Shown: positions 8,606 through 17,987, numbered from the stretch's first letter. The stretch: 64,000 nt of DNA from Azospirillum sp. TSH64 (GCF_003116035.1 NZ_LGQW01000015.1:641156-705155); one strand, 5' to 3'. The notes: generated from the sequence alone by a model not told the origin. Program-made: numbers and translations.

Positions 8606-9175
8606 TCAATCCCGCTCGTCCAGCGCCGCCAGTTCAACCTCGATCACCGCCAGCCGTTCCCGCAGCCGGTCGCGTTCGGCCTCCAGCGCCTCGCGGCGGC
8701 TGACATGGTCGAGGGCGCGGTTCCGCAGGTCGCGCTTGAACCGGACAATCTCCGGCCGGGTCACGTCGGGCCGGATCAGGTTGCTCTGGTCGGCCAGCCG
8801 CAGCTGCTCGCCGGTCAAGGTGGCAAGCTGGTAGACGGTGGCGTAGCTGGGCGGCAGCTTCGCCCCCGGCAGCCGACCGCTGTCCACCGCCTCCGCCACC
8901 ATGCGCAGCTGGTAGGCGACCTGATAGCCGAAGGGCAGCTCGTTCTCGACCATCGCCTGGAACTCGCCATGCGGCAGCCGCGCCCGCGCCTGGACCAGAT
9001 AGCGGCCGATCAGCAGGAACTTCTCCTGCGCGCTGCGCCAGAGGGTGGAGATTTCCTGGACGAACTCCTCGCGCCGGACGAGGTCGACCGTCGCCTCCGA
9101 CATGCGCTCGATCCGCTCGTCCACCGCGATGTGGCGACGGGCCTGGGCCTTGGAAACCTGCTTGAACCCGCTCAT
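8606..9175 (-). CDS. Small ParA partner, likely centromere-binding protein (not ParB-like)
   Basis: The 189-residue protein overlaps the parA stop by 4 nt (ATGA), the usual place of the DNA-binding partner in a partition operon. It has no ParB/Srx nuclease box. The middle reads SAQEKFLLIGRYLVQARARLPHGEFQAMVENELPFGYQVAYQLRMVAEAV, resembling the DUF3102-type helix arrangement in which a small protein resists wetting by a helix-turn-helix-like YQVAYQLRMVA segment. The C-terminal 30 residues are a charged probable coiled coil (ALEAERDRLRERLAVIEVEL). I infer a segregation adaptor; the function is not proven by sequence alone. Confidence 0.7.
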   Translation of the reverse strand: MSGFKQVSKAQARRHIAVDERIERMSEATVDLVRREEFVQEISTLWRSAQEKFLLIGRYLVQARARLPHGEFQAMVENELPFGYQVAYQLRMVAEAVDSGRLPGAKLPPSYATVYQLATLTGEQLRLADQSNLIRPDVTRPEIVRFKRDLRNRALDHVSRREALEAERDRLRERLAVIEVELAALDERD

Positions 9176-9834
9176 TGCGCCAGCTCCAGTTCATGGCGGA
9201 CGAAGGCCCAGACACCGGCGACATGCTCGGCCCCCTTGCCCCCCTTCAGCTCCAGCAGGCCGAGACCGCGGCCGGCGGTGAACTGGATGTCCTCGTAGTC
9301 GGGAACCTCGACCGGGCAGATCCGGCCGTCGCCCAGCAGCTTGCGCTGCGCCTCGGTGAAGCCGCGGGTGCGCGGCTTGACGCGGTTCATCACGAAAGCC
9401 GCGTTCTTGCCATAGCGGCGGACGAAGCGCATCCAGGGCCGGACGGAGTCCAGATCGTCGTCGCTCTGGCCGGTCGGCACGACGATCAGGTCGGACGACA
9501 GGGCCAGCAGCTTGAATTCCTCCGGGTGGTCCTCGATCGACGGCGGCGTGTCGATGACCAGCAGGTCGAACCCCGCGATGCCGTCCAGGGCCGCCCGGAT
9601 GTCGAGCGGCGTCATACCCGCCTCGAAATGGGTGATGGACGCCATGCCGTCCGGCCGCTTGGCGAACCATTTGGTCAGGCTGCGCTGCGGATCGAGGTCG
9701 AGCGTCGCCACCGCGCATCCGTCGAGCGCCGCCGCAACCGCGATGTTGCGGCTGAGCGTCGTCTTGCCGATCCCGCCCTTCGGACCATTGACCAGCAAGC
9801 GCTTCACCGGCACGTGTCCCGTGTCGTTGCTCAT
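9172..9834 (-). CDS. parA: ParA-family partition ATPase
   Basis: A 220-residue ParA/MinD-type ATPase. The deviant Walker A KGGIGKTT (residues 19-26) has the signature lysine; then VATLDLDPQRSLTKWFAKRP and Walker B-like DLLVIDTPPS. It lacks the N-terminal helix-turn-helix of large ParA proteins, so it is a short (type Ib-like) form. AAGGGG lies 8 nt before ATG 9832-9834; an ATG 21 nt further up is less well placed. It is followed by an overlapping small gene and preceded by a perfect palindrome, giving a compact par operon for segregation of this replicon. Confidence 0.93.
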   Translation of the reverse strand: MSNDTGHVPVKRLLVNGPKGGIGKTTLSRNIAVAAALDGCAVATLDLDPQRSLTKWFAKRPDGMASITHFEAGMTPLDIRAALDGIAGFDLLVIDTPPSIEDHPEEFKLLALSSDLIVVPTGQSDDDLDSVRPWMRFVRRYGKNAAFVMNRVKPRTRGFTEAQRKLLGDGRICPVEVPDYEDIQFTAGRGLGLLELKGGKGAEHVAGVWAFVRHELELAQ

Positions 9835-9898
9835 TCCCGTGCCCCTTATCGCCATCGGCTGATGGCCCCTTTTACCAAAGCCAGGCCGTGGCGCAAAT

Positions 9899-9914
9899 CT
9901 AAGACATGTCTTAG
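9899..9914. promoter_or_regulatory. Perfect 16-bp palindrome upstream of parA, candidate parS or par operator
   Basis: CTAAGACATGTCTTAG is a perfect palindrome 65 bp before the parA start. A further half-site, CTAAGACA, lies at 9962-9969. I saw no other copy in the window. Placement in the parA leader fits autoregulation, centromere function, or both. Confidence 0.6.
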
Positions 9915-9982
9915 CTTCGCAGCATCCGGACAGGGTGTCGCCCCGGCCACAGGCGGAACACCTAAGACAGAAAACCGCACCA

Positions 9983-10633
9983 TCATCGCATACGGCGCAT
10001 GGCCGACGCCAGCACCGGACGCACCGCACCGGTCGTGCTGCCGGTCTCCCCGGCCCGTTCGCCCGCCATGGCAATGGCGCGCAGCCGGGCGGCAAGGGCA
10101 TTTTCCTCGGCACAGGCCTCCTCGCACAAGCCGCGGATCTCGGCAATGCTCGGCCGCCATTTGCGGGTACGCCGCCACCGGCGTGCCGCCTGATCGATGG
10201 CCCAGGCCGGGAACTCGCCCAGATCGTCGGCCCAGTCCATCGCGAGCAATTGCTCCACTTCCGGGCTGGTCGCCTTTGCCGGAAAATGGCTCAGCAGAGC
10301 CAGCACCCGCCCCAGCAAATGGTTGGCCGATGCCGGAGCCAGGATGGTATCGGCGATCTCCGACAGAGCGTGGCGGGCCAGTGCGGCATGGCGCGGCGTC
10401 ACCCCATCCGGTGGCGTCCAGTCCTCAACGACATCGGCGAAGCCGTCTTCGGTGAAACGGCTGTGGCGTCCGACCTGTCCGCGGTCAAGAAGGCGCTGCA
10501 ACGGTTCCGGCAAGGCTTCGCGGAGCATCCGGTTGCGCAGGGCCGGCGCCATCGCCGGGTCGAAGGGCAGCGGCAGGCCGGGCGGTGCGGCAGCCGCAGA
10601 GGAGGTGGTGGGGAACTGGTGCAGGTTGCTCAT
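9983..10633 (-). CDS. Unrecognised protein of the replication/partition block
   Basis: The 216-residue product starts with ATG 10631-10633 overlapping the stop of the upstream helix-turn-helix gene (ATGA), so the two are translated together. The N-terminal 25 residues are Ala/Pro rich; residues about 85-175 are predicted helical, with LLGRVLALLSHFPAKATSPEVEQLLAMDWADDLGEFPAWAIDQAARRW and an ICEE-like acidic stretch near the end. I do not recognise a family. In size and position it may be a replisome-loading or copy-control factor for the iteron origin, but nothing in the sequence identifies this. Confidence 0.7.
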   Translation of the reverse strand: MSNLHQFPTTSSAAAAPPGLPLPFDPAMAPALRNRMLREALPEPLQRLLDRGQVGRHSRFTEDGFADVVEDWTPPDGVTPRHAALARHALSEIADTILAPASANHLLGRVLALLSHFPAKATSPEVEQLLAMDWADDLGEFPAWAIDQAARRWRRTRKWRPSIAEIRGLCEEACAEENALAARLRAIAMAGERAGETGSTTGAVRPVLASAMRRMR

Positions 10634-11556
10634 GCGATCCCCCAGGGGGTGGCGGGTGTGTTCGACGCTGTGTTCGGCGGCGTGTGGTTCAGACGGGCGG
10701 CAACGCTGGCCCAGGCCGACAGGCGCTGTTCGGCGTTGGCGGCTGCGGAATTCGACCCGGAAGCGGCGGTGCGGGGCGTGGTCCGCGCTGTGCGCTCGTC
10801 CGGCCCGCGGCTGTTCGGTCCGCGGACGCTTGCCGCGGGCTGTTGCGCCATACGGCCGGCGTCCTGCAGCAGCCAGGATCGCCACGCCGCGGCCGGATCC
10901 CGGTAGCGGTAGCCATGGGCCCGGCATTGCAGGACGAAGCGTTCGGCATGGCTGTCGATGTCGAGGTCGGGGAAGCGCTCTGCCGCCCATTGCCGGTCGG
11001 CCGGGGGAGGCGCCCAATCGGGGACAACCGGCTTGGCGGCGACCGGTTCGGCGGCATCGGCAGGGATGTACGACGTGCCCTCGTCCGCACGCCGGTGGAG
11101 CGTGTCAGGAATCTGTTCTGGTTCAGGCTGTTCCTGACTCGTGGCTGAACAGGGGGAGTCCGTGGACGAGTCAGCGGGGATGTCCACCCCTGCACCGTCC
11201 TGCGCCCCGCCCGACGCGATCAGCGCCAGCCGGTAGCGGCAGCTGAGACGCCCGCCATTGGCCGAGCGGCGGTGTTCGATGCCGACCAGCCCGAGCGCCT
11301 CCAGCCGGCCCAGGATCCGGTTGACGGTCGGCCGGCTGCGTTTCAGCTTGTCGGCCAGCGTCGCCTGCGACGGCCAGCACACCCCCGCCTCGTCGGCGTA
11401 GGTGCTGAGCGCCGCCAGCACGGCGAGGCCATCGGCGTCGAGGTCGGGGTGGTCGAGCCACCAGGCCGGGATCCGGCCCCAGCGATTCTGTCCGGTGTGG
11501 GTTTGCCGGGTGGGGTTTTGCCCGCCGGGGTGCGGGCTTGCGGTCCTGTTTGTCAT
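10630..11556 (-). CDS. Helix-turn-helix replication-block protein
   Basis: A 308-residue protein whose N-terminal part (about residues 28-105) is a winged helix: WWLDHPDLDADGLAVLAALSTYADEAGVCWPSQATLADKLKRSRPTVNRILGRLEALGLVGIEHRR, typical of the HTH_36 group found in plasmid replication proteins. A low-complexity linker follows, then a FPDLDIDSHAERFVLQCRAHGYRYRDPAAAWRSWLLQDA segment that recurs in plasmid replication proteins. The gene points away from the iterons, divergent from the replication initiator. It probably binds the origin region or regulates replication (inference). ATG 11554-11556 is chosen; upstream in-frame sequence enters non-coding origin DNA. Confidence 0.8.
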   Translation of the reverse strand: MTNRTASPHPGGQNPTRQTHTGQNRWGRIPAWWLDHPDLDADGLAVLAALSTYADEAGVCWPSQATLADKLKRSRPTVNRILGRLEALGLVGIEHRRSANGGRLSCRYRLALIASGGAQDGAGVDIPADSSTDSPCSATSQEQPEPEQIPDTLHRRADEGTSYIPADAAEPVAAKPVVPDWAPPPADRQWAAERFPDLDIDSHAERFVLQCRAHGYRYRDPAAAWRSWLLQDAGRMAQQPAASVRGPNSRGPDERTARTTPRTAASGSNSAAANAEQRLSAWASVAARLNHTPPNTASNTPATPWGIA

Positions 11557-11659
11557 CTGTGGCGATACTCCTCCGCGCCCCTGGACGCGAGATTGGCGCA
11601 AGATTGGCCGCTTGATCGGCCGTCGCGATTGGTGCGGAGGATTCGGAGCGGTCGGCGGA

Positions 11660-12150
11660 AGAGTCGAATCGCGGGCTCGCACTCCATGAAGCCGCAGCCC
11701 GCGGATGGTCAGCGACAGCCCGCGACCGTAAAGCCCCTGCCCGCGACCATGGAGCATCGGCCCGCGATTGGCCGGCGATGCCGCGCCGAATCGGGATCCT
11801 GGCGCCTTTGGCCGCGGATGTGGAGCGATTGCCCGCGATTGCCGGCGGCCCGCAGCCCGCGAACCTGGAGCAACAGCCCGCGATTGGCCGGCGATGCCGT
11901 GGCGATGGTGTGAATCGCGGGCAATCCGGTGCCGAAGCGATCCGCATCCGCCCCCTATGGAGCGGCAGCCCGCGGTTCGCCTCGCCGCGATTCCCGGCCG
12001 GCGGGGCCGATTCTCCCCGATTCTTCAAGGGCTCGCGGAGTTCGGCCCCGGCGATGCCGCGTCCGGGCGGCAATCGCGGGCTATCGCTCCATGACCGCGG
12101 GCCGTTGCTCCATCATCGCGGGGTGCCACACCATATCCGCGGGCTGTCGC
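11660..12150. other. Iteron-type origin of replication (oriV)
   Basis: The core GCCCGCGA/G appears in forward orientation at 11697, 11718, 11739 and 11760 (exact 21-bp steps), again at 11831, 11855 and 11876 with a variant at 11810, and at 11968. In reverse orientation it appears at 11669, 11915, and at 12074, 12095, 12116 and 12137 (exact 21-bp steps, the third with one mismatch). Many copies have TGGAGC some 10 bp before the core, giving a unit near ATGGAGCnnCnGCCCGCGAT. Two-helical-turn spacing, two arrays facing each other, and the initiator gene directly downstream define an iteron origin. I saw no clear DnaA box or AT-rich melt region. Confidence 0.92.
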
Positions 12151-12237
12151 TCCATCCCGGATGCGGTAAACTCACTGCGTTCTGTTGCACCGGCGGGTCC
12201 GCCGCGCCATGGTTACTCCCGACCTCCGGAGACGTTC

Positions 12238-13470
12238 ATGACCAAGATGGCCCCGACCAGCGCCGCACAGCTCATCCTGTTCGAGCTGGAAGACCGTTCG
12301 CAATCGCACCTGATCGCGCTCTACGATCTGGCGCCGCGCTTCGTCTTCGTCTCCCGCGACAACGACAAGGAAAAGGCCGCCAAGGACAAGGGCGAGCTGG
12401 TCACCAAGGACAACTTCATCAAGTCGGTGCGGCGCGAGTTCGCCTTCCGCGGCCGCAATTACCGCCTGACCGTCCAGCCCGCCCGTATCGACCGGCTCAG
12501 CACCGCCAAGAAGGACGACCGCGCCCCCGGCGCCGGTCCGGATCTGGTCGAAGTGGAGATCTTCCCGTCGGAGCGCGAACAGGTGGTGGAGCAGGTCGTC
12601 CGCCGCCTCGCCATGGACCGCTCGCGCCTGTCTCTGACCGGCGAGAACCGCGACAAGGTGCAGATGCGCTTCAGCCTCTACGAGATCCAGCGGGAGCTGC
12701 GGGCGGTCAACCACACCCTGTCGATCCAGGACATCCGCGAATCCCTGACCATTCTGGCCCGTTCGCGCATCATCATCTCAACCGGCGGCAGCGCCGAGCC
12801 GGGCAAGAAGAGCCGCGGGCAGAACCTGCTGGAATCGACCGCCTTCCCGGTGCTGGCGATCCGCTCGCGCCCCGATCTGGTCGATGAGGACGGTGGGGTC
12901 GAGGAGACCTATCTGGAGTTCAACCCGCTGGTCTCCGCCGCCATCCGCGACCTGGAGTTCAAGCCGGTCTCCTACGCCTGGCTGATGAAGCTGAAGTCGC
13001 CGGTGTCGCGCTGGCTCTACAACCGCCTGTCCATCGAGTACGACACCGCCGACGACGAGGCGAAGCCGGTGTCGATCAGCGCCGACGAGATCATCAAGAA
13101 CAGCGGCATGAACGAGTGGTCGCGCCGCCGCGACACCTTGCGCGTGGTGACCTCCGCGGTAGACGCCCTGGTGGACGAGGGCATCCTCGACATCGCCGAC
13201 AAGGAATACACCAAGGTCGGCAAGCGCATCGACGCCATCGACTATGTGCTGACCCCGTCGCAGAAGTTCCTCGATCAGGTCCGCCGCGGCCGCCGGGTGC
13301 AGATCACCAACATCGACCTGCTCAAGCAGATCGTCGGCAACGCCATGCGGCCCGACGGCTTCGTGCCGTTGAAGGCCGGCGAGGTGGCGGAAATGCGCAA
13401 CAAGCGCGCCAAGCGGCTGGCCGATCCGGCGAAGGCCGAACAGGCCAGCCTGCCGCTGCCGAAGAAATAG
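12238..13470 (+). CDS. Plasmid replication initiator protein
   Basis: A 410-residue protein directly downstream of the iterons. Helix-rich segments SLYEIQRELRAVNHTLSIQDIRESLTILARSRIII and later SYAWLMKLKSPVSRWLYNRLSIEYDT, SADEIIKNSGMNEWSRRRDTLRVVTSAVDALVDEGIL look like the paired winged-helix domains of iteron-binding Rep proteins, which bind iterons as monomers and recruit host helicase. The precise Rep family is uncertain from inspection. ATG 12238-12240 follows CCTCCGGAGACG, where GGAG lies about 6 nt upstream. It diverges from the helix-turn-helix gene at 10630-11556 and its stop is 4 bp from the next convergent gene. Confidence 0.88.
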   Translation: MTKMAPTSAAQLILFELEDRSQSHLIALYDLAPRFVFVSRDNDKEKAAKDKGELVTKDNFIKSVRREFAFRGRNYRLTVQPARIDRLSTAKKDDRAPGAGPDLVEVEIFPSEREQVVEQVVRRLAMDRSRLSLTGENRDKVQMRFSLYEIQRELRAVNHTLSIQDIRESLTILARSRIIISTGGSAEPGKKSRGQNLLESTAFPVLAIRSRPDLVDEDGGVEETYLEFNPLVSAAIRDLEFKPVSYAWLMKLKSPVSRWLYNRLSIEYDTADDEAKPVSISADEIIKNSGMNEWSRRRDTLRVVTSAVDALVDEGILDIADKEYTKVGKRIDAIDYVLTPSQKFLDQVRRGRRVQITNIDLLKQIVGNAMRPDGFVPLKAGEVAEMRNKRAKRLADPAKAEQASLPLPKK

Positions 13471-13474
13471 CCGC

Positions 13475-14125
13475 TCAGCGTGCCAGCAGGCGGCGCGCCA
13501 CCAGCGTGATGGCGGTCCCCAGCAGGGCGCCGGCCAGCACGTCGGACGCCCAATGGCGGTGCTTGACCACCCGGCCGCTGGCCATCGCCGCAGCGGCGCC
13601 GTAGATCATCAGGCTTTGTGCCGGCGACCGGCTGACCGTGGCGAGCGCGGTCGCGGCGGCGAAGGCGCTTCCCGCATGGCCGGACGGCAGCGAGCGGGCG
13701 CTGATCTTCTTGCCCGGCCGCTGCCGCGGCTCGCATTCGTCGGGACGGCGGCGCTTGACGTAGCGCTTGATGGAGCGGCTGGCCGTCGCCGTCGCCACCA
13801 GCCCGAGGACGCCGACACTGCCGGCGCGGCGCAGATCCTCCTGTCCGGTCAGCAGTCCGACAAGTCCGGCGATGGCGAAGCTGGGGATCAGGACCGGCCG
13901 CTTTATGACGTAATGGCCCGCGCTTGCCAGCACCCGGCTCATCGGTCCCGGATCGCAGGTGACGATGTCGTGGACCTGGGCGTCGAGCGCATCGACCGCC
14001 GTCAGAGCCGGCTGAAGCACCGCCGGTGCGGGCCGCCCGCCATAGCCGATGCCGCCGCCCGGATTCTCGATGCCCTGATTCTCGATGCCGCCCTGCTCAA
14101 CATTCTGTTGGATGATGTCGCTCAA
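13475..14125 (-). CDS. PAP2-family phosphatase
   Basis: The 216-residue product has the three phosphatidic acid phosphatase motifs: a K-x6-RP-like KRYVKRRRP, then LPSGHAGSAFA, then GRVVKHRHWASDVLAG giving R-x5-H-x3-D. Two or three hydrophobic segments (around IAGLVGLLTG and the C-terminal LAGALLGTAITLVA) suggest membrane attachment. The family removes phosphate from lipid or isoprenyl phosphates. The N-terminal 45 residues are hydrophilic and carry a small repeat, QNVEQGGIENQGIENPGGGIG. It converges on the replication initiator with 4 bp between stop codons, so no separate terminator fits there. Confidence 0.85.
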   Translation of the reverse strand: MSDIIQQNVEQGGIENQGIENPGGGIGYGGRPAPAVLQPALTAVDALDAQVHDIVTCDPGPMSRVLASAGHYVIKRPVLIPSFAIAGLVGLLTGQEDLRRAGSVGVLGLVATATASRSIKRYVKRRRPDECEPRQRPGKKISARSLPSGHAGSAFAAATALATVSRSPAQSLMIYGAAAAMASGRVVKHRHWASDVLAGALLGTAITLVARRLLAR

Positions 14126-14224
14126 CGCCGGTCCCCTGCATGCCGCGCCGCGAAAACCGGCGCAGCAGGGGAACGCGGCGGATGCGGGGGCGGTTCCCCG
14201 CCCCCACGTGCCTGTCGGCTTCTG

Positions 14225-15040
14225 TCAGCCCTGTGCTGGCCGCCAGCCGGCGAAGGCGTTCAGCAGTGCGGTCAGCACCCGCTGCAGGCTTGAAGCCCGG
14301 TCCGGGCGATAGGCGAAGGGCGGCGCCTCCTCGTCCATGTAGCGGTCCTGCGCCAGTTCCATCTGGATGGCGTGGACGCCGTTCGCCGGCTGGCCATAAG
14401 CGCGGGTGATGTGGCCGCCGACGAAGCGGCCGTTGGTGACGCAGGTCAAGCCTTCCGCCGCCGCGGCGCTCTCCATCGCCGCGACGACCTGGGCGGCCAG
14501 CTGCGGATCGATGCTGGCGCCGCGCGCCGTTCCCAGATTGAGGTCGGGCAGGCGTCCGTCGAACAGCCGCGGCACATGGCTGCGGATCGAATGGGCGTCA
14601 TAGAGCAGGGCGAAGCCATGCCGTGCCTTCACCCGCTCCAGCTCCGCCGCCAGCGCATCGTGGTAGGGGTGCCAATAGGCCTCGACCCGCTGCGCCACTT
14701 CGGCCTCGTCGGGGGCTTGGCCGTCGCGGTAGAGCGGCGTGCCGTCGAACATCACGTCCGGGCAGAGGCCGGTGGTCGCCTGTCCGGGATAGAGGCTCTC
14801 GCCGGTCGAGGCGCGGTTGAGGTCGACGACATAGCGGGAATAGCGGGCGCTGAGCAGCGTGGCGCCCATGTCCTTGGCGAAGCCGTACAGGCGCGGGATG
14901 TGCCAGTCGGTGTCGCGCATGGTCAGCGCCTCGTCCGTCAGCCGCTCGGCCAGACCTGGGAAAAGGTCCGTGCCGCAATGGGGCATGCTGATGACCAGCG
15001 GCCCGTCGCCTCGCTCCAGATCGAAGATGGTGTCGGTCAT
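14225..15040 (-). CDS. hutG: N-formylglutamate deformylase
   Basis: A 271-residue N-formylglutamate amidohydrolase (FGase family): opening [25 protein letters not shown], then [59 protein letters not shown] and [32 protein letters not shown], with His/Asp/Glu metal ligands as in the family. It performs the last step of histidine degradation, giving glutamate and formate. Its start overlaps the hutH stop by 4 nt. Presence with HutF fixes the five-step pathway used by pseudomonads and many alphaproteobacteria. Confidence 0.95.
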   Translation of the reverse strand: MTDTIFDLERGDGPLVISMPHCGTDLFPGLAERLTDEALTMRDTDWHIPRLYGFAKDMGATLLSARYSRYVVDLNRASTGESLYPGQATTGLCPDVMFDGTPLYRDGQAPDEAEVAQRVEAYWHPYHDALAAELERVKARHGFALLYDAHSIRSHVPRLFDGRLPDLNLGTARGASIDPQLAAQVVAAMESAAAAEGLTCVTNGRFVGGHITRAYGQPANGVHAIQMELAQDRYMDEEAPPFAYRPDRASSLQRVLTALLNAFAGWRPAQG

Positions 15041-16575
15041 TGTGCGGTCTCCAGGGATACCGGCATCAGATGGTCGAGCGACCCGTCGCGCACCAGGGTA
15101 CCGATGGCGGCCAGATCCGGGGCGAAGTAACGGTCGACCTCGTAACGCGGCACCTGGGCACGGATGGTGGCGATGGCCTGCTCCAGCCGCTCCGTGGTCT
15201 TCAGCGGGCGATGGAACTCCAGACCCTGAATCGCGGCCAAAAGCTCTATACCGACGATGTCGGCGACATTGCCGGCGATGTCGCCCAGCCGGCGCGCCGC
15301 GAAGGTCGCCATGCTGACATGGTCCTCCTGGTTGGCGGAGGTCGGCAGGCTGTCGACGCTTGCCGGGTGGGCGAGCGTCTTGTTCTCCGACGCCAGCGCG
15401 GCGGCGGTGACATGGGCGATCATGAAGCCGGAGTTCAGCCCCGGTTCGGCGACCAGGAAGGGCGGCAGGCCGCTGATGGTGGTGTCGATCAGCATGGCGA
15501 TGCGGCGTTCGGCGAGCGCACCGATCTCCGACGCGGCGATGGCGAGCTGGTCGGCGGCCATCGCCACAGGTTCCGCATGGAAGTTGCCGCCGGACAGCAC
15601 CTCGTCGGTGTCGACCAGCACCAGCGGGTTGTCGGTGACGCCGTTGGCCTCGATCACCAGGGTGCGCGCGGCCTGCCGCATCTGGTCGAGCACGGCGCCC
15701 ATCACCTGCGGCTGGCAGCGCAGGCTGTAGGGATCCTGTACCCGGTGGCAGTCGGGGCCCTGGTGGCTGGCGTTCAGCTCGCTGCCGGCCAGCATGTCGC
15801 GGAAGGCGGCGGCAACGGCGATCTGGCCGGGCTGGCCGCGCAGCGCGCTGATGCGGGCGTCGAACGGACGATGGCTGCCCATCACGGCCTCGACCGACAG
15901 GGAACCGGCGACCAGAGCCGCCTTGAAGGTGCGCTCGATCTCGAACAGGCCGGCGAGCGCCAAACCGGTCGAGACCTGGGTGCCGTTGATCAGCGCCAAG
16001 CCTTCCTTGGCCTTCAGGTCGAAGACCGGCAGGCCGGCGATGCGCAGACCCTCTTCGGCCGGCAGCGTCTCGCCCTTCACCCGGACATGGCCGATGCCGA
16101 GCAGCACGCCGCAGAGATGGGCCAGCGGCGCCAGATCGCCCGAGGCGCCGACGGAGCCCTTGCCCGGCACCACCGGCAGCACGTCGGCCTCATAGAGCTT
16201 CAGCAGCGCGTCGACCAGCGCCGGCCGGACGCCCGAGGCGCCGACGGCGAGGCTGACCGCCTTGATGACCAGGATCAGCCGCACCACGCCATCGGCCAGC
16301 GGGGCACCGACGCCGGTGGCATGCGACAGGATCAGGTTGCGTTGGAGCTTTTCCAGATCGCTGGCCGCGATGTGGGTGTGGGCGAGCTTGCCGAAGCCGG
16401 TGTTGACGCCGTAGACCGCCTCGTCGCCGCCGGCGATCCGGTCGATCAGGGCGCGCGAGCGTTCCATCCGCGGATAGGCCGCCGGGTCGAGCGTCAGGGC
16501 CGGACGGTCGCGGTAGATGCTGCGCAGCGTGTCGAGCGACAGCGCGCCCGGAACTAGAGTGATGGTCTCGCTCAT
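15037..16575 (-). CDS. hutH: Histidine ammonia-lyase
   Basis: The 512-residue product is full length for histidase. [14 protein letters not shown] holds the Ala144-Ser145-Gly146 triad that cyclises to the MIO cofactor; [14 protein letters not shown] and later [18 protein letters not shown] and [15 protein letters not shown] are further active-site regions. It deaminates histidine to urocanate in the cytoplasm. ATG 16573-16575 is taken because it gives the standard start [10 protein letters not shown] and overlaps the hutF stop; the frame stays open upstream through hutF, which is only a high-GC shadow. Confidence 0.97.
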   Translation of the reverse strand: MSETITLVPGALSLDTLRSIYRDRPALTLDPAAYPRMERSRALIDRIAGGDEAVYGVNTGFGKLAHTHIAASDLEKLQRNLILSHATGVGAPLADGVVRLILVIKAVSLAVGASGVRPALVDALLKLYEADVLPVVPGKGSVGASGDLAPLAHLCGVLLGIGHVRVKGETLPAEEGLRIAGLPVFDLKAKEGLALINGTQVSTGLALAGLFEIERTFKAALVAGSLSVEAVMGSHRPFDARISALRGQPGQIAVAAAFRDMLAGSELNASHQGPDCHRVQDPYSLRCQPQVMGAVLDQMRQAARTLVIEANGVTDNPLVLVDTDEVLSGGNFHAEPVAMAADQLAIAASEIGALAERRIAMLIDTTISGLPPFLVAEPGLNSGFMIAHVTAAALASENKTLAHPASVDSLPTSANQEDHVSMATFAARRLGDIAGNVADIVGIELLAAIQGLEFHRPLKTTERLEQAIATIRAQVPRYEVDRYFAPDLAAIGTLVRDGSLDHLMPVSLETAQ

Positions 16576-17945
16576 CCCAGAAGTCTCCCAAGTGTCTTTT
16601 TGAAGCGTTCGGCGATTTCGTCCTCGCGCGGGTGGCGGCGGTCGCGGACGACGGCGCGTCCGGCGATCAGCACGTCCCGGACGAGGGGAGTGTTTCCGGC
16701 GAAAATCCAGCCATCCAGCAGCGCGTCGCCGCCGGATACCATTTGCGCCGCCAGCAGCGGGTGGTCGGTGTCGAGCACGACGATGTCGGCGCGCAAGCCC
16801 GCGGCGATGCGCCCGGCCTCGAAGCCGGTCGCCTGCGCCCCGCCGGACTGGGCGTCCTCCACCAGCCGGCGGGCGGTGGAGCGGCGGGGGCCGCCGGCCA
16901 GCACGGTGCGCCGTTCGCTGGTCAGCCGCGCGCCGTACTCCAGCCAGCGCAGTTCCTCCACCGGGCTGACGGAGATGTGGCTGTCGGAGCCGATGCCCCA
17001 GCGCCCACCCTGCGCCATGTAGGATTGGGCGGCAAAGAAGCCGTCGCCGAGATTGGCCTCGGTTGTCAGGCACAGACCGGCGATGGCGCCGCTGGCGGCG
17101 ACGCCCGCAACCTCGGCATCGGTCATGTGGGTGGCGTGGATCAGGCACCAGCGGCCATCGACCGGCTGGGTGTCGAGCAGATGCTCCACTGGGCGTCGAC
17201 TGCGGTAGGCGACGCAGTCCTCGACCTCCCGGCGCTGCTCGGCGATGTGGATGTGGATCGGGCCTTGCGGGTTGGCGGCGACGGTCTCGGTCAGGAGTTC
17301 GTCGGGGACAGCGCGCAGCGAATGCGGGGCGATGCCGAGTTGCACGTCGTCAGCGTCGCCATAGCTGCGGCGCAGGGCCGTGGTCAGCCGGTCGAACCCT
17401 GCCCCGTCATGGATGAAGCGGCGCTGCCCGGCGGTCGGCGGCGTGCCGCCGAAGCCCGACGCGTTATAGAGCACCGGCAGCAGCGCAATCGGCAGACCGG
17501 CGGTCCTTGCGGCGGCGATGGCGCGGTGGCTCATCTCCGCCGGGTCGGCATAGGCGCTGCCGTCGCGGTCATGGTGCAGGTAATGGAATTCGGCGATGGC
17601 GGTGAAGCCGGCCTTCAGCGTCTCCACATAGAGCTGGGCGGCGACCGCCTCGAAATCCTCCGGCTCCATGCGGTCGAGCGCCCGGTACATCACATCGCGC
17701 CAGCTCCAGAAGCTGTCCGAGCCCTCGCCGGAGGATTCGCCCATCCCGGCGATGGCGCGCTGGTGGGCGTGGGAGTGCAAATTGGCGATGCCGGCGACCG
17801 CCGCCCCGGCAAAGCGCTCCGCATCGGCCGGGCAGGCGGAACCGGGCGTCGCCGTAACGATCCGGCCCCGGCCGTCCACCGTGACCAGCACATTCTCCGC
17901 CCAGCCGTCCGGCAGCAGCGCCGAGGCAAAAAACAGGTTGCTCAT
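16572..17945 (-). CDS. hutF: Formimidoylglutamate deiminase
   Basis: A 457-residue amidohydrolase-superfamily enzyme. [16 protein letters not shown] supplies the metal-binding Hx[15 protein letters not shown] and [12 protein letters not shown] the next ligands, and [24 protein letters not shown] the catalytic Asp and the HutF-specific helix that binds the glutamate part. It removes ammonia from N-formimidoyl-glutamate to give N-formyl-glutamate for HutG. It is first in the hutF-hutH-hutG operon, with the putative HutC operator just upstream. Confidence 0.95.
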   Translation of the reverse strand: MSNLFFASALLPDGWAENVLVTVDGRGRIVTATPGSACPADAERFAGAAVAGIANLHSHAHQRAIAGMGESSGEGSDSFWSWRDVMYRALDRMEPEDFEAVAAQLYVETLKAGFTAIAEFHYLHHDRDGSAYADPAEMSHRAIAAARTAGLPIALLPVLYNASGFGGTPPTAGQRRFIHDGAGFDRLTTALRRSYGDADDVQLGIAPHSLRAVPDELLTETVAANPQGPIHIHIAEQRREVEDCVAYRSRRPVEHLLDTQPVDGRWCLIHATHMTDAEVAGVAASGAIAGLCLTTEANLGDGFFAAQSYMAQGGRWGIGSDSHISVSPVEELRWLEYGARLTSERRTVLAGGPRRSTARRLVEDAQSGGAQATGFEAGRIAAGLRADIVVLDTDHPLLAAQMVSGGDALLDGWIFAGNTPLVRDVLIAGRAVVRDRRHPREDEIAERFKKTLGRLLG

Positions 17946-17962
17946 GAGGGCGCCCTCGCTAT

Positions 17963-17987
17963 TATAGACAACACTATACAAGTATAG
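17963..17987. promoter_or_regulatory. Probable HutC operator between hutF and hutI
   Basis: CTATACAAGTATAG at 17974-17987 has perfect 6-bp arms; TATAG at 17963-17967 forms a second inverted repeat with the CTATA at 17974-17978. The site is AT-rich in otherwise GC-rich DNA, lies in the 96-bp gap between the divergent hutF and hutI genes, and resembles TGTATA-type operators of GntR/HutC repressors. hutC itself is in the plus-strand operon, so repression by HutC relieved by urocanate is expected. Confidence 0.75.

Noticed and set aside
8606..9175. Calling the small parA partner parB
   Set aside because: It lacks the ParB nuclease-like box and the family helix-turn-helix, and is much shorter, so the name would mislead.
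11660..12150. Repeat array as a possible CRISPR
   Set aside because: The units are adjacent with 21-bp period in both orientations and no uniform unique spacers; there are no cas genes, and a rep gene follows.
15037..17148. hutH frame open for 703 residues
   Set aside because: The extra N-terminal 190 residues are antisense-like low-quality sequence over hutF; the standard HutH N-terminus starts at 16575.
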